Below, in pieces: positions 55,838 through 64,000 of a stretch of DNA of 64,000 bases (position 1 is the first letter of the stretch; each line of letters opens with the position of its first letter). Position numbers and translations under genes: made by a program. The notes under the pieces were generated by a model. The model did no database searches and was not told where the DNA came from. It saw only the letters and a program-made list of their open reading frames with translations. The DNA comes from Mucilaginibacter roseus (GTDB lineage: Bacteria; Bacteroidota; Bacteroidia; Sphingobacteriales; Sphingobacteriaceae), in the NCBI RefSeq assembly GCF_021215455.1, contig NZ_JAJPWV010000001.1:310001-374000 (forward strand), given 5' to 3'.

Positions 55838-55848
55838 AACCTACTGAG

Positions 55849-57768
55849 ATGAAAAGTTTATTAATCAAAAATATATTTAAATGTGCTTTGGCTACTTCGG
55901 TATTGTTAGCCGGTTGCTCCAAAGTACTTGATGAGCAGCCTCGAAGTGTGTTTACGCCCGAATATTTTAAAACTGAGCAAGGCGTTATTGGCGGACTTAC
56001 CGCTATGTACAGCCATTTGCGCAATATTTACGGGCAAGCCTATTATTATAACTCGGGCGTTACCGGTACCGACGAAGCCACCTGGGGACAAAGTGCCGAC
56101 GGTAACTTCAAAGATATGGATAACTCAGGCGTAGGTTCGCTTTTATCAACCAGTTTTCCGTCGAGTATATTGTGGGGAGAGGCGTTCCCCAATATCAATA
56201 CGGCGAGTGGGGTTATTGAAAACGCGAGTGCCGTAGGTTTGTCGACGGCGTTGATTGCCGAAGCCCGGTTTTTCAGGGCGTTTGATTACTTTTTGCTTGT
56301 GCAAACTTTTGGCGGCGTGCCACTGGATCTGGGTTCGGGCGAACTTAAGTTCAACACCATCCCATCACGCAAATCGGTACGCAACACGGTTCCGCAGGTT
56401 TACACTAAAGCCATCTTTCCTGATCTGTTGCAGGCTATTACTGACTTGCCGCAAACCGGGCGTGTAACCGGTGGCTTGACTAAAACCGCAGCAAGGCTGA
56501 TATTGTCAAAGGCTTACCTCACTTATGGTTGGTGGTTGCAAAACCCTAATGGCATACCTACTTACCCGGCGGCCGACCGTACCGACCCGGATGGGCATAA
56601 TGCACAGTGGTATTTTCAGCAGGCGTATGATATTGCCATAACAGCCATTGACGATCCGGGCTCATTTGGCCTGCAGCCAACTTTTTATGATGTTAATCTG
56701 GCGCAAAATGACCGTAATAAAGAAATGGTGCTATATGCAGATCATACCCAAACCAGCGAGAAATACAACGGCGGCAGCCTTACCTTTGGTAGTGGTGGCG
56801 CGCCTGATAATTTTGCCGGTTGGATGATGACCTGGAACTATCCGAATATTAAAAGTTCGGGTGTAAATTCGGTTCTGCGCGAGGCCGATCAGCATCTTGG
56901 CCGCCCTTGGGTGCGTATGGCGCCGACTATCGAGGTGCTTAAAAACACGTTTGCTGACAAGGTGAATGATTCGAGGTATGACGGTACCTTTACCACAGTT
57001 TACCGTGGCAACTGGAACAAGGGGGGAAATACTACGCCGACACTAATCAACGCTAACGGCCTGCCCATTGCCCCCGGCGATGCAGTGCTTACATTTTTAA
57101 ATGAAGATAACCCCAACGTAACATACGCTACCGAAAACGCTAACGTAGGGGCAGGGGTGTTACCCGGCCGGGCTGACTTTGTGATCTCTCCGGGCGCTAT
57201 AAGCCGTATCATCTATCCGGGCTTATGGAAGCTTGGCCCTTACCGCACTGATAAAGGCAATGGATTAGGTGAGGCCAACGCCGGAAGCACCCGCCCATAC
57301 CCCATACTCAAATTCTCGGAGTTATACTTTATAGCTGCTGAAGCCGCCATTAAAGGCGCTACGGCACAAGCCAATAAATCAGCGCGTGACTTGATAAACG
57401 TAATACGAGCACGTGCCGGTAAATGGCGCTTTGATAATAATGGCAATAAAGCCAAGGTTGAAGATAACAGCGCTGCTATGGTAGCCGCTACCCCTGCGAA
57501 TGTCGATTTAAACTACCTGCTGGCGGAGCGCTCTCGTGAATTTTACGCCGAGGGTGGCCGTTGGTTAGATTTGATACGTACTCAAAAATGGACCGAACTT
57601 GCCGCAACCTACACCATAGGCGGTACCAGTTTTGGTGATCATACTCCGGTTAAAGTAACCCGTACAATTGATAACCACCTGTACCTGCGGCCTATCCCGC
57701 AAGGGCAGATTGACGGTTTGGAAATGAGCGCTGCCGAAAAAGCTGCATACCAAAACCCGGGATATTAA
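55849..57768 (+). CDS. SusD-like surface glycan-binding lipoprotein
   Basis: Binds glycan chains at the cell surface and caps the SusC barrel. The 639-residue protein has a lipoprotein signal (LATSVLLAGC, Cys23) followed by SKVLDEQPRSVFTPEYF, a usual SusD beginning. The tetratricopeptide-like scaffold contains ARFFRAFDYFLLVQTFGGVP, TKTAARLILSKAYLTYGWW and the C-terminal block ILKFSELYFIAAEAAIKG, SARDLINVIRARAGKW, LLAERSREFYAEGGRWLDLIR. It ends YLRPIPQGQIDGLEM, the usual RagB/SusD closing motif. It belongs with susC, 11 bases upstream. At 639 residues it is somewhat longer than many SusD proteins. Confidence 0.94.
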   Translation: MKSLLIKNIFKCALATSVLLAGCSKVLDEQPRSVFTPEYFKTEQGVIGGLTAMYSHLRNIYGQAYYYNSGVTGTDEATWGQSADGNFKDMDNSGVGSLLSTSFPSSILWGEAFPNINTASGVIENASAVGLSTALIAEARFFRAFDYFLLVQTFGGVPLDLGSGELKFNTIPSRKSVRNTVPQVYTKAIFPDLLQAITDLPQTGRVTGGLTKTAARLILSKAYLTYGWWLQNPNGIPTYPAADRTDPDGHNAQWYFQQAYDIAITAIDDPGSFGLQPTFYDVNLAQNDRNKEMVLYADHTQTSEKYNGGSLTFGSGGAPDNFAGWMMTWNYPNIKSSGVNSVLREADQHLGRPWVRMAPTIEVLKNTFADKVNDSRYDGTFTTVYRGNWNKGGNTTPTLINANGLPIAPGDAVLTFLNEDNPNVTYATENANVGAGVLPGRADFVISPGAISRIIYPGLWKLGPYRTDKGNGLGEANAGSTRPYPILKFSELYFIAAEAAIKGATAQANKSARDLINVIRARAGKWRFDNNGNKAKVEDNSAAMVAATPANVDLNYLLAERSREFYAEGGRWLDLIRTQKWTELAATYTIGGTSFGDHTPVKVTRTIDNHLYLRPIPQGQIDGLEMSAAEKAAYQNPGY

Positions 57769-57786
57769 TCGGGTATGGGTAAAATT

Positions 57787-57824
57787 AAAGCGGCTGGCCA
57801 TAACGGTCAGCCGCTTTTTTTTGT
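57787..57824 (+). terminator. Terminator of the susCD transcript
   Basis: AAAGCGGCTG pairs with CAGCCGCTTT, extended by GCC/GGT with one G-U wobble, around ATAAC, and a run of eight T residues follows. It lies between convergent susD and GH43 genes. Confidence 0.9.
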
Positions 57825-57843
57825 ATTTGATTGTAAGATATGG

Positions 57844-59418
57844 TTATTGCTTTAGAATCGATGTGTTGATGCGAAAGAAATCAAAATCGGCATAACCACC
57901 GGGTTTAGTTGTCGAAAAATTAAACAGCCCGAATCGGTAACCCATAAAGTGAGGCAGGCTGTAAACCATTTTTAATGGTTCGCCTATTGATGTCCATTCC
58001 TTCCCGTCAAGGCTGTAATAAAAGTAGCCCTTATCCGTACGGTTGCGGAAGTCGCAATCAGCTCTAAAGTATATCTTGCTTTGCTTGGTTTCAACACGAG
58101 CTTTTTCAACAGGTGCACCGCTTTCGCCGTTTACCATTACAATAGCATAGCCGCCGTTTAGCGCTTTAACGCCCACCCAGCCGTAGTTTTTTTGCAATAG
58201 TAATAGTCCGGCACAATCACCTTCATTCAAATGTGAAAGATCAATAGCCGTTTCAGCCGATGATGTAGGGCCGATGGTGCGCTGCGTTAAGGTATTACGG
58301 GCAGAGAGTACATTACTGTCAATACGCCCAGTCTTTAGGCGTAGATAGCCTTTTCGCTCCGTTAACGACCATAATTTATTATCCGGGTTATGGTTCCATT
58401 GCCATACAAGCGGCAGGGTAGTAGTGGGTTTGTTAAACTCATCGCTATTTACAATGCCGGGTATAAGTCCGTGGCTTGCAGGCAAATCAAGCAGTTCAGG
58501 CACTTTGCCATCGGTGCCTAAAACCGGCCATCCATCCTTCCAGGTTACGGGTACCAGGTAGGGGATGCGGCCAACAGCGCCCGCGTCCTGAAAAAGATAG
58601 GCATACCATTTGCCCGCCGGAGTACTGATAAGCCCACCTTGCGCCACACCCTTGTCCTGCAAAGCCACGCGCCCTTCATAAGGACCGTCAATTTTATCTG
58701 CACGATGTACTATAACCGTGCGCATACCACCGCGTGGCCAGTTAATGTTGAACAGATAATACTTGCCATTCATCTTAAAAAGCTGCGAACCTTCGGCCGG
58801 TAAGCCACGGTTCGGCCCTGTGGGCAAGTCGGCATTTTCAATAATAACGCGCGGTTGGGTTCCTGGTTTAATGCCCGAGAGGTCATTGGCCAATTCGGCT
58901 AACATGATCTTGCCGCTGCCGTAAACCATATATATTTTACCATCGTCATCGAAAAACAGAGAATGGTCATGCAGTGATGGTGTGAAGGATGTTTTTTTCC
59001 AGGGCCCTCGTTCAATATTCTTTGTTGAGTAGATATAAGTTTTGCCCGTAGTGCCCGAAAAAGTGGTAACATAATAGGTATTGTCATGATAACGGATGCT
59101 ACTGGCCCATGAGCCTTTGCCATAAGTGCTTTTACCATTGGCTAAACTAAGTTCATCCGTATTGTCAAGCATGTCATACGCGTAATTTACAAGTTTCCAG
59201 TTTACCAGGTCGGTTGATTTCATGATGGGTACGCCGGGGTTCATGTGCATGGTGGTGCTGCTCATGTAGTAGGTGTTCCCAACACGGATCATAGACATGT
59301 CCGGCACGTCGGCATAAATAACAGGGTTAACGGCCTGCTGCCCAAAGGTGTTTGATATGGTGATTACCGACAGCGATACAACGGCAATGGAGTTTTTAAT
59401 TAACTTTGATAAAATCAT
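57844..59418 (-). CDS. GH43 glycoside hydrolase (beta-xylosidase/arabinofuranosidase)
   Basis: A 524-residue exported enzyme with a signal peptide (AVVSLSVITISNTFGQQ). The GH43 propeller has Asp40 (YADVPDMSMIRVG), Asp152 (SLHDHSLFFDDDGK) and Glu210 (GLPAEGSQLFKMNG). The C-terminal half (about 330-524) is a concanavalin-like beta-sandwich (GLLLLQKNYGWVGVKALNGG, GYFYYSLDGKEWTSIGEPLK, GYADFDFFRIN), common in GH43 xylosidases/arabinofuranosidases. The DVPDMS sequence replaces the more usual DPDP at the nucleophile loop, which still leaves a catalytic Asp. It follows the GH67 gene after 14 bases, so both lie on one minus-strand transcript. Confidence 0.88.
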   Translation of the reverse strand: MILSKLIKNSIAVVSLSVITISNTFGQQAVNPVIYADVPDMSMIRVGNTYYMSSTTMHMNPGVPIMKSTDLVNWKLVNYAYDMLDNTDELSLANGKSTYGKGSWASSIRYHDNTYYVTTFSGTTGKTYIYSTKNIERGPWKKTSFTPSLHDHSLFFDDDGKIYMVYGSGKIMLAELANDLSGIKPGTQPRVIIENADLPTGPNRGLPAEGSQLFKMNGKYYLFNINWPRGGMRTVIVHRADKIDGPYEGRVALQDKGVAQGGLISTPAGKWYAYLFQDAGAVGRIPYLVPVTWKDGWPVLGTDGKVPELLDLPASHGLIPGIVNSDEFNKPTTTLPLVWQWNHNPDNKLWSLTERKGYLRLKTGRIDSNVLSARNTLTQRTIGPTSSAETAIDLSHLNEGDCAGLLLLQKNYGWVGVKALNGGYAIVMVNGESGAPVEKARVETKQSKIYFRADCDFRNRTDKGYFYYSLDGKEWTSIGEPLKMVYSLPHFMGYRFGLFNFSTTKPGGYADFDFFRINTSILKQ

Positions 59419-59432
59419 CGGGATATAATTGG

Positions 59433-61571
59433 TTAAGGCAAATAATGAAATTTTAGGTCTTTATAATATTGCAGGTCATGGTCGGGTTTTGTATACCCGG
59501 CAGGCAGGGGCAATTTAGAGAAAGTTTGGAAATAAAGCACGCAGGCATTTCTCCACCATGCCGCTTCTCCGGCCTGGATAGCAAGTAATTGCTCAACTTC
59601 ATGATACCTCGTGCTATCAACTTTCCCTTTAACTGAAGCCCATGTTTTTTGCATACCGGCAACGTCTGCCGCGCCTTTATAGTAATGCTTCACCAACTCA
59701 TTCCACAAAGTTTCGCCATTTTTTAAACGGCTGTTCCAGCCAACGTGATGAAACCAGAGCAAGTATTTCTCAGGCGTGGTTTCAACTTTGTTAAGGCTAT
59801 CCCGCAAAGGCGGATAATATTGCGCGACGGCGTTGCTGCCGGTCGCAGTACGGTCAAAACCTATTCCCGCGGAATCGGCTTTATGGTAATAAACCGGGTT
59901 CCAATCCGCGCGCGAAAGGTTATTTACCCAAGGCGCAGGCCCGTAATGCGCGTGCGTGCCCATTATGTGGTGCAGGCCAAGCGGCGTCATATAATTTACC
60001 GTGGTTTCGCGCGATGAAAGCATCATGCTGGTGATGGGTTTAACAAAGTCGGCTTGGTTAGAAAAGGTCATTTTCAGCCAATCCTGAGCGATAGCTGCCG
60101 CACTTTGGTCTGGGTTCCATGCCAGCCGGCCAAAAGCATACCAGTTAGCTTGCGCGAAGGGATGCCCGCACCAATTTATATCTGTACCGATGTTGGCCAC
60201 GCCGGCAATTCCGGTTAAGGAGTTGTTGACAGGCGAGCTGATGATCTTCGCGACTGTTGACCCACGTCCTTCGCTATAAGTATTGGCATCGAAGCATTCC
60301 TTAAACAGGGTAGCCAGATAAACGAGGTGTGTGGAAAAGCCCAGATATTCCTGCGTGATTTGAAACTCCGGCATTATCTGCGTTTTTTTCATGGCGCCAA
60401 AAAGCGGGTGGAAGGGCTCGCGCGGCTGAAAATCAATGGCGCCGTTTTTAACCTGGATGATCACATTCGAGCGGAACTTTCCATCCAGCGGCTTAAACTC
60501 ATTATAAGCTTGTTTGGCGCGATCGTCAGGTGTCTTATCATCATAAACAAACGCGCGCCACATTACAATACCGCCGTGCGGTTTTAAAACATCGGCGAGC
60601 ATATTGGCACCATCGGCATGTGTGCGGCCATAATTTTGAGGGCCTGGCTGCCCTTCGGAATTAGCTTTTACTAAAAAGCCTCCAAAATCCGGAATGTAGC
60701 GATATATCTCATCTGCTTTTTGCTGCCACCATTGTTTAACTGCGGGATCAAGCGGATCGGCGGTTTTCAATCCGCCGATTTCAATAGGCGCGCTGAATTT
60801 GGCCGACAGATACAGTTTAATGCCATACCGCCTGAACACACCTGCCAGTGCCGCGGTTTTTCGGAGATAATCTGCTGTGAGTATAAGCGAGTTTGCATTC
60901 ACGTTATTAATAACTGCCCCATTAACGCCAATCGAAGCATTCGCCCGTGCGTAATCGATATAACGAGGATCGATGTAACCCGGCAGCTTGTGCCAGTTCC
61001 AGATGGAAAATCCGGCATAGCCGCGTTCAACCGTTCTGTCCAGATTATCCCAATGGTTTAATATTCGTACCTGCGTTTTGGGGCTTTCAACTATATTAAT
61101 ATTGGTAAGCGATTGATGTGTTTGCAGCAGTCGCAATAAATGAAAGGTGCCGTATAAAATGCCCTTATCATTTGCCGCACCAACAACCAGGCAAGGTGCA
61201 TTATTAAGGCTTATGGTTTTGATAACGTAACCTTCGTTGCCGGTGTTGTTTATGAGTTTGTTAAGCGCTGGTGAAAGCTGTTTGCTGCCATTTTTCACAA
61301 AAATCAACGTAGAACCCTTGCCGGGTGCATTAACAAATGCCGGATTATAATTAAGTAGTCCTTGCAACGCGTTTCTAAGTTCTTTTTGCGCTGCTTGTAT
61401 AATGGGCGAGTTCCCGGTTTCATAAGTAACCGAGGCTAACTGTTGCCGGTATTGCCGGGCGAGTGTTGCATTGTCTATATGGTCATATCGTAGCCAAAGG
61501 CGATAGCCGTTATCAGCTTTAGCGGTGCTCACTAAAAGGCTACATAACAAAAATGTGTAGATAAATTTCAT
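59433..61571 (-). CDS. aguA: Alpha-glucuronidase, GH67
   Basis: Removes 4-O-methyl-D-glucuronic acid from the non-reducing end of xylo-oligosaccharides. The 712-residue protein has a signal peptide (FIYTFLLCSLLVSTAKA), an N-terminal hexosaminidase-like domain (to about 150), and a TIM barrel (about 160-480). Probable catalytic acid Glu306 is in GFLVKANSEGQPGP, Asp380 in NGAIDFQPREPFHP and Glu402 in IMPEFQITQEYLG, matching the GH67 pattern. A C-terminal helical domain (about 490-712) follows, with WYAFGRLAWNPD and YYKGAADVAGMQKTW. It precedes GH43 by 14 bases and supplies the uronic acid that UxuB/UxuA degrade. The signal peptide places it in the periplasm or outside. Confidence 0.94.
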   Translation of the reverse strand: MKFIYTFLLCSLLVSTAKADNGYRLWLRYDHIDNATLARQYRQQLASVTYETGNSPIIQAAQKELRNALQGLLNYNPAFVNAPGKGSTLIFVKNGSKQLSPALNKLINNTGNEGYVIKTISLNNAPCLVVGAANDKGILYGTFHLLRLLQTHQSLTNINIVESPKTQVRILNHWDNLDRTVERGYAGFSIWNWHKLPGYIDPRYIDYARANASIGVNGAVINNVNANSLILTADYLRKTAALAGVFRRYGIKLYLSAKFSAPIEIGGLKTADPLDPAVKQWWQQKADEIYRYIPDFGGFLVKANSEGQPGPQNYGRTHADGANMLADVLKPHGGIVMWRAFVYDDKTPDDRAKQAYNEFKPLDGKFRSNVIIQVKNGAIDFQPREPFHPLFGAMKKTQIMPEFQITQEYLGFSTHLVYLATLFKECFDANTYSEGRGSTVAKIISSPVNNSLTGIAGVANIGTDINWCGHPFAQANWYAFGRLAWNPDQSAAAIAQDWLKMTFSNQADFVKPITSMMLSSRETTVNYMTPLGLHHIMGTHAHYGPAPWVNNLSRADWNPVYYHKADSAGIGFDRTATGSNAVAQYYPPLRDSLNKVETTPEKYLLWFHHVGWNSRLKNGETLWNELVKHYYKGAADVAGMQKTWASVKGKVDSTRYHEVEQLLAIQAGEAAWWRNACVLYFQTFSKLPLPAGYTKPDHDLQYYKDLKFHYLP

Positions 61572-61656
61572 AGGCTTAACGTGCGCCGGCGCGTAACCGG
61601 ATGGGGTTTATAATTAAAGGTAATAATACTAAACCATGCTGTAGCCGCAGTGGGAT

Positions 61657-61687
61657 GAATGTTTAAAATACTGGTGCGAATGTTTAA
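61657..61687. promoter_or_regulatory. 10-bp direct repeat, possible HTCS/AraC-type activator site
   Basis: GAATGTTTAA occurs at 61657-61666 and again at 61678-61687, a 21-base period (two helical turns), in the divergent gap between GH67 and the esterase. Direct repeats of this spacing suit AraC-type binding domains such as those of the two HTCS proteins. The assignment is inference. Confidence 0.45.
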
Positions 61688-61842
61688 TAAAACGTAGCTA
61701 TATAGTGCTAAGCGGCATATTTAAGGGTGAAAAATTGAAAATGATTAACATCTGTGGCCTGAAATTAAACAAACATGGTATTTGTAGTACAGGCAGATGG
61801 ATAGTTTTACATACCAACTATAACCCGATAATATTTAAACTG

Positions 61843-63786
61843 ATGATATATTTTAAGCGCTTGTTACCGGTGCTGTTTTTTTGCTTCGCCTGTAATGAAC
61901 TCAACGCGCAAATCAGGTTGCCGCATTTAATTGGCAACAGTATGGTATTACAGCGCGATAAAAAAATAAACATATGGGGCTGGGCATCTCCAACGGAAAA
62001 AGTTAAAGTAACGTTTGCGAAAAAGAAATATCACGCTATAGCCGATGCTTACGGCAAATGGCAGGTGCAATTGAAGGCCATGAAAGCCGGCGGGCCTTAC
62101 AAAATGCAGCTTGATGCGAGCAACCACATCACCTTGGATGATATTTTAATCGGAGATGTTTGGTTTTGCGCGGGGCAATCAAACATGGTAAACCCGATGG
62201 AGCGTGTTAAAGAAAAGTATCCCGACGAGATAGCCTCCGCTAACTACCCGCAAATACGCAACTTCTTTGTGCCAACCGCGGCTGACATCAATGCAGAACA
62301 TGACGACCTGCCGCCGGGGCAATGGCAGCGGGCCACGCCGCAAAATGTGCTGAATTTTGGCGCGGTTAGTTATTTTATGGCAAAAAAGCTTCACCTCAAA
62401 TACAAGGTGCCCATCGGTATTATTAATTCAAGCGTGGGCGGAACTCCGATAGAGGCTTGGTTGAGCGCCGATGCAATCAGAACATTTCCAATGCTGAATA
62501 AGCGGCTTAGCCTGTCGCGTGAGAAGCTGAAAAACAACAGCGTTACAGCTCAGGTGAATACAAAACCCAAAGTTAAAAGACTGGATACAGACGAGGGGTT
62601 AAATGCTAATCCCAAATGGTACGATGCCGCCTTTGTGCCTACCGGATGGAAACCTTTTTGGCTACCTGGTTATTGGGCCGATCAGGGTGTGCGTAACCTT
62701 AATGGTGTGGTTTGGTTTCGTAAGGAGATAGAAGTACCAGCCGCTATGGCGGGTAAGCCGGCAAAACTGTTTGTAGGCCGCATAATTGATGCGGATGAAA
62801 CATATTTAAACGGCGAAAAGGTGGGCGCCATAACCTATCAATATCCGCCGCGGCGCTATGAAGTGAGGGCCGGCTTGCTTAAAGCAGGTAAAAATATACT
62901 GGTGGTGCGTTTAAGTAACTTTACCGGCAAAGGTGGTTTTGTGCCTGATAAACGGTATGAGTTAACCGACGGAATAAATCATGTTGATATACGTGGAGAT
63001 TGGCTATACAAAGTAGGGCAGGTATTTAATAAGCCTGTTGCTGAAAGGCAGGTAGCCGCTAATAGTTTTTCAGCCCAAAATGAGCCGACGGGTTTGTATA
63101 ACACCTTGGTCAATCCGGCCACGCATTATCAAATAAAAGGCATAGCCTGGTACCAGGGTGAAAGCAATATTGGTACGGCTGATTACGGAGCATTGTTAAA
63201 AGCTTTGATTGCCGATTGGCGGCGGGCCTGGAATGATACCGGCCTGCCTTTCCTGTTGGCGCAACTGCCAGGTTTTGGTGATGTGGAATATTCTCCTGCG
63301 GAGAGTGCCTGGGCGCTGATACGCGAGGCGCAATTGGATGCGCTTACTGTAAAGAATACCGGATTGTCGGTAGCAATTGATGCAGGCGAGTGGAACGATA
63401 TTCACCCTTTAAACAAAAAGGATATCGGCGAGCGGTTGGCACTGGCCGCCCAAAAGGTAGCTTATCATGATGAGCATACCACAGGCCCGGGGCCATTATG
63501 CAGCGGTGCTACCGTTGATGGCGATCACATCACACTGACATTTACAAATGCCGGTAGCGGATTAACGGTTAAGGGGGGCGGCAAACTACAACAGTTCGCG
63601 ATAGCCGGTGCTGATAAAAAATTTGTATGGGCTGATGCCAACATAATTGGCGAAAAGGTCATCGTGTCAAACCCCGAAGTTCCTAATCCTAAATACGTGC
63701 GCTACGCGTGGGCAGATAACCCGGATGGAGCTAACCTTTATAACCGGGAGGGATTACCGGCTTCACCATTCCGCACCGATAAATAG
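61843..63786 (+). CDS. SASA-family SGNH esterase with inserted beta-sandwich (sialate O-acetylesterase-like)
   Basis: A 647-residue exported esterase, counted from ATG 61843, where the signal peptide IYFKRLLPVLFFCFACNELNAQ begins; an upstream in-frame codon at 61705 adds 46 residues with no sense. The nucleophile is Ser113 in FCAGQSNM. INSSVGGTPIEAW gives the Gly block, IAWYQGESN the Asn block and EWNDIHPLN the Asp519/His521 pair. Between them (about 285-390) lies a galactose-binding-like domain (VWFRKEIEVPAAM, DADETYLNGEKVG). Annotated relatives are called sialate O-acetylesterase, but the context argues for deacetylation of xylan or xylo-oligosaccharides. It diverges from GH67. Confidence 0.88.
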   Translation: MIYFKRLLPVLFFCFACNELNAQIRLPHLIGNSMVLQRDKKINIWGWASPTEKVKVTFAKKKYHAIADAYGKWQVQLKAMKAGGPYKMQLDASNHITLDDILIGDVWFCAGQSNMVNPMERVKEKYPDEIASANYPQIRNFFVPTAADINAEHDDLPPGQWQRATPQNVLNFGAVSYFMAKKLHLKYKVPIGIINSSVGGTPIEAWLSADAIRTFPMLNKRLSLSREKLKNNSVTAQVNTKPKVKRLDTDEGLNANPKWYDAAFVPTGWKPFWLPGYWADQGVRNLNGVVWFRKEIEVPAAMAGKPAKLFVGRIIDADETYLNGEKVGAITYQYPPRRYEVRAGLLKAGKNILVVRLSNFTGKGGFVPDKRYELTDGINHVDIRGDWLYKVGQVFNKPVAERQVAANSFSAQNEPTGLYNTLVNPATHYQIKGIAWYQGESNIGTADYGALLKALIADWRRAWNDTGLPFLLAQLPGFGDVEYSPAESAWALIREAQLDALTVKNTGLSVAIDAGEWNDIHPLNKKDIGERLALAAQKVAYHDEHTTGPGPLCSGATVDGDHITLTFTNAGSGLTVKGGGKLQQFAIAGADKKFVWADANIIGEKVIVSNPEVPNPKYVRYAWADNPDGANLYNREGLPASPFRTDK

Positions 63787-63797
63787 CAATACCACCA

Positions 63798-63870
63798 AAC
63801 CTTAAATATCATCCAAATAAAAAACGCCTGTGTTGAGCAGGCGTTTTTTATTTGGATGATATTTAAGGTT
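63798..63870. terminator. Perfect 33-bp-arm hairpin, probably a bidirectional terminator
   Basis: Arms at 63798-63830 and 63838-63870 are perfectly complementary over 33 bases around the 7-base loop TGTTGAG. The apical 13 bp contain CGCCTG/CAGGCG next to a run of A on one side and T on the other, a classical terminator core in both directions. It separates the convergent esterase and CE1-like genes; the right arm overlaps the stop codon of the latter. Confidence 0.8.
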
Positions 63871-64000
63871 AGTTTTCGGCCGGAGCGGCGTTCATACCCA
63901 TTCCAGTATATTTTGCAAAGGTTGATGTATCAACAGGTTTAAATATAAGCTGCGAGAACATGTATAAGCCGTTTTTCCATATTTTAAAATCATGTCCGCC
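63869..64000 (-). CDS. C-terminal end of a CE1-like esterase (alpha/beta hydrolase), cut by window
   Basis: The minus-strand frame from 64000 to the stop at 63871-63869 encodes 43 residues including GGHDFKIWKNGLYMFSQLIF. This resembles the C-terminus of feruloyl/acetyl-xylan esterases of the CE1/esterase D-type group, where the His of GGHD is the catalytic histidine and xWKNxLYxFxQLLF is common. The gene starts beyond the window's right edge. A role in removing ferulic or acetyl groups from xylan fits the locus. Assignment rests on a short fragment. Confidence 0.65.
   Translation of the reverse strand, partial: GGHDFKIWKNGLYMFSQLIFKPVDTSTFAKYTGMGMNAAPAEN

Overview
The window looks like chromosomal DNA of a soil- or plant-associated Bacteroidota, most likely family Sphingobacteriaceae (Mucilaginibacter/Pedobacter type). 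The evidence is a SusC/SusD pair, two hybrid two-component system (HTCS) regulators, -7 boxes of the TAnnTTTG kind, abundant lipoprotein and export signals, and no tRNA-encoded CCA. The taxonomic call is inference. No rRNA, insertion sequence, phage gene, integrase or CRISPR array is visible.

Layout. (1) 1-4703: envelope polysaccharide genes: kdsA (cut by the left edge), kdsD, a UDP-HexNAc 6-dehydrogenase and an initiating sugar-phosphate transferase, followed by tRNA-Leu(UAG) with its own promoter and terminator. (2) 5010-9835: a small membrane protein, then a tightly coupled minus-strand unit ligD / small membrane protein / DUF72, without a Ku gene in view. (3) 9986-17167: a TPR histidine kinase, a CPA1-type Na+/H+ antiporter, an exported M28 peptidase, a HopJ-family protein, a Crp/Fnr-type regulator and an NAD(P)-dependent epimerase-like enzyme. 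(4) 17373-24465: a signalling block made of a stand-alone receiver, a complete bacteriophytochrome photosensory core with no output domain, and, overlapping its stop codon, a 1613-residue CheB-CheR-PAS-histidine kinase. (5) 24615-32277: a small unknown gene and a complete L-rhamnose catabolic locus (kinase, isomerase, bifunctional aldolase/dehydrogenase, RhaT, GntR-type regulator), with a GH78 rhamnosidase divergent from it (32521-35166) and a degenerate-Nudix regulator. (6) 36310-64000: a glucuronoxylan utilisation locus: two HTCS sensors, GH10 xylanase, three GH43 enzymes, GH67 alpha-glucuronidase, SusC/SusD, two SGNH (SASA) esterases, the start of a CE1-like esterase, and the cytoplasmic uxuB/uxuA pair.

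How the parts fit. In the xylan locus, SusC/SusD would bind and import oligosaccharides. GH10 cuts the backbone, GH43 enzymes remove arabinose or xylose, SASA/CE1-type esterases remove acetyl or feruloyl groups, GH67 releases (methyl)glucuronic acid, and UxuB/UxuA take fructuronate to 2-keto-3-deoxygluconate. Uronate isomerase (UxaC), xylose isomerase and xylulokinase are not in the window. The rhamnose locus receives rhamnose released by GH78.

Most noteworthy: the split phytochrome/CheB-CheR kinase; a 16-bp LacI-type palindrome touching a second inverted repeat upstream of susC although no LacI gene is present; a shared AACTATCC element at the rhamnose promoters; a 10-bp direct repeat with 21-bp period between GH67 and an esterase; a perfect 33-bp-arm hairpin between convergent genes; and the ligD/DUF72 operon.
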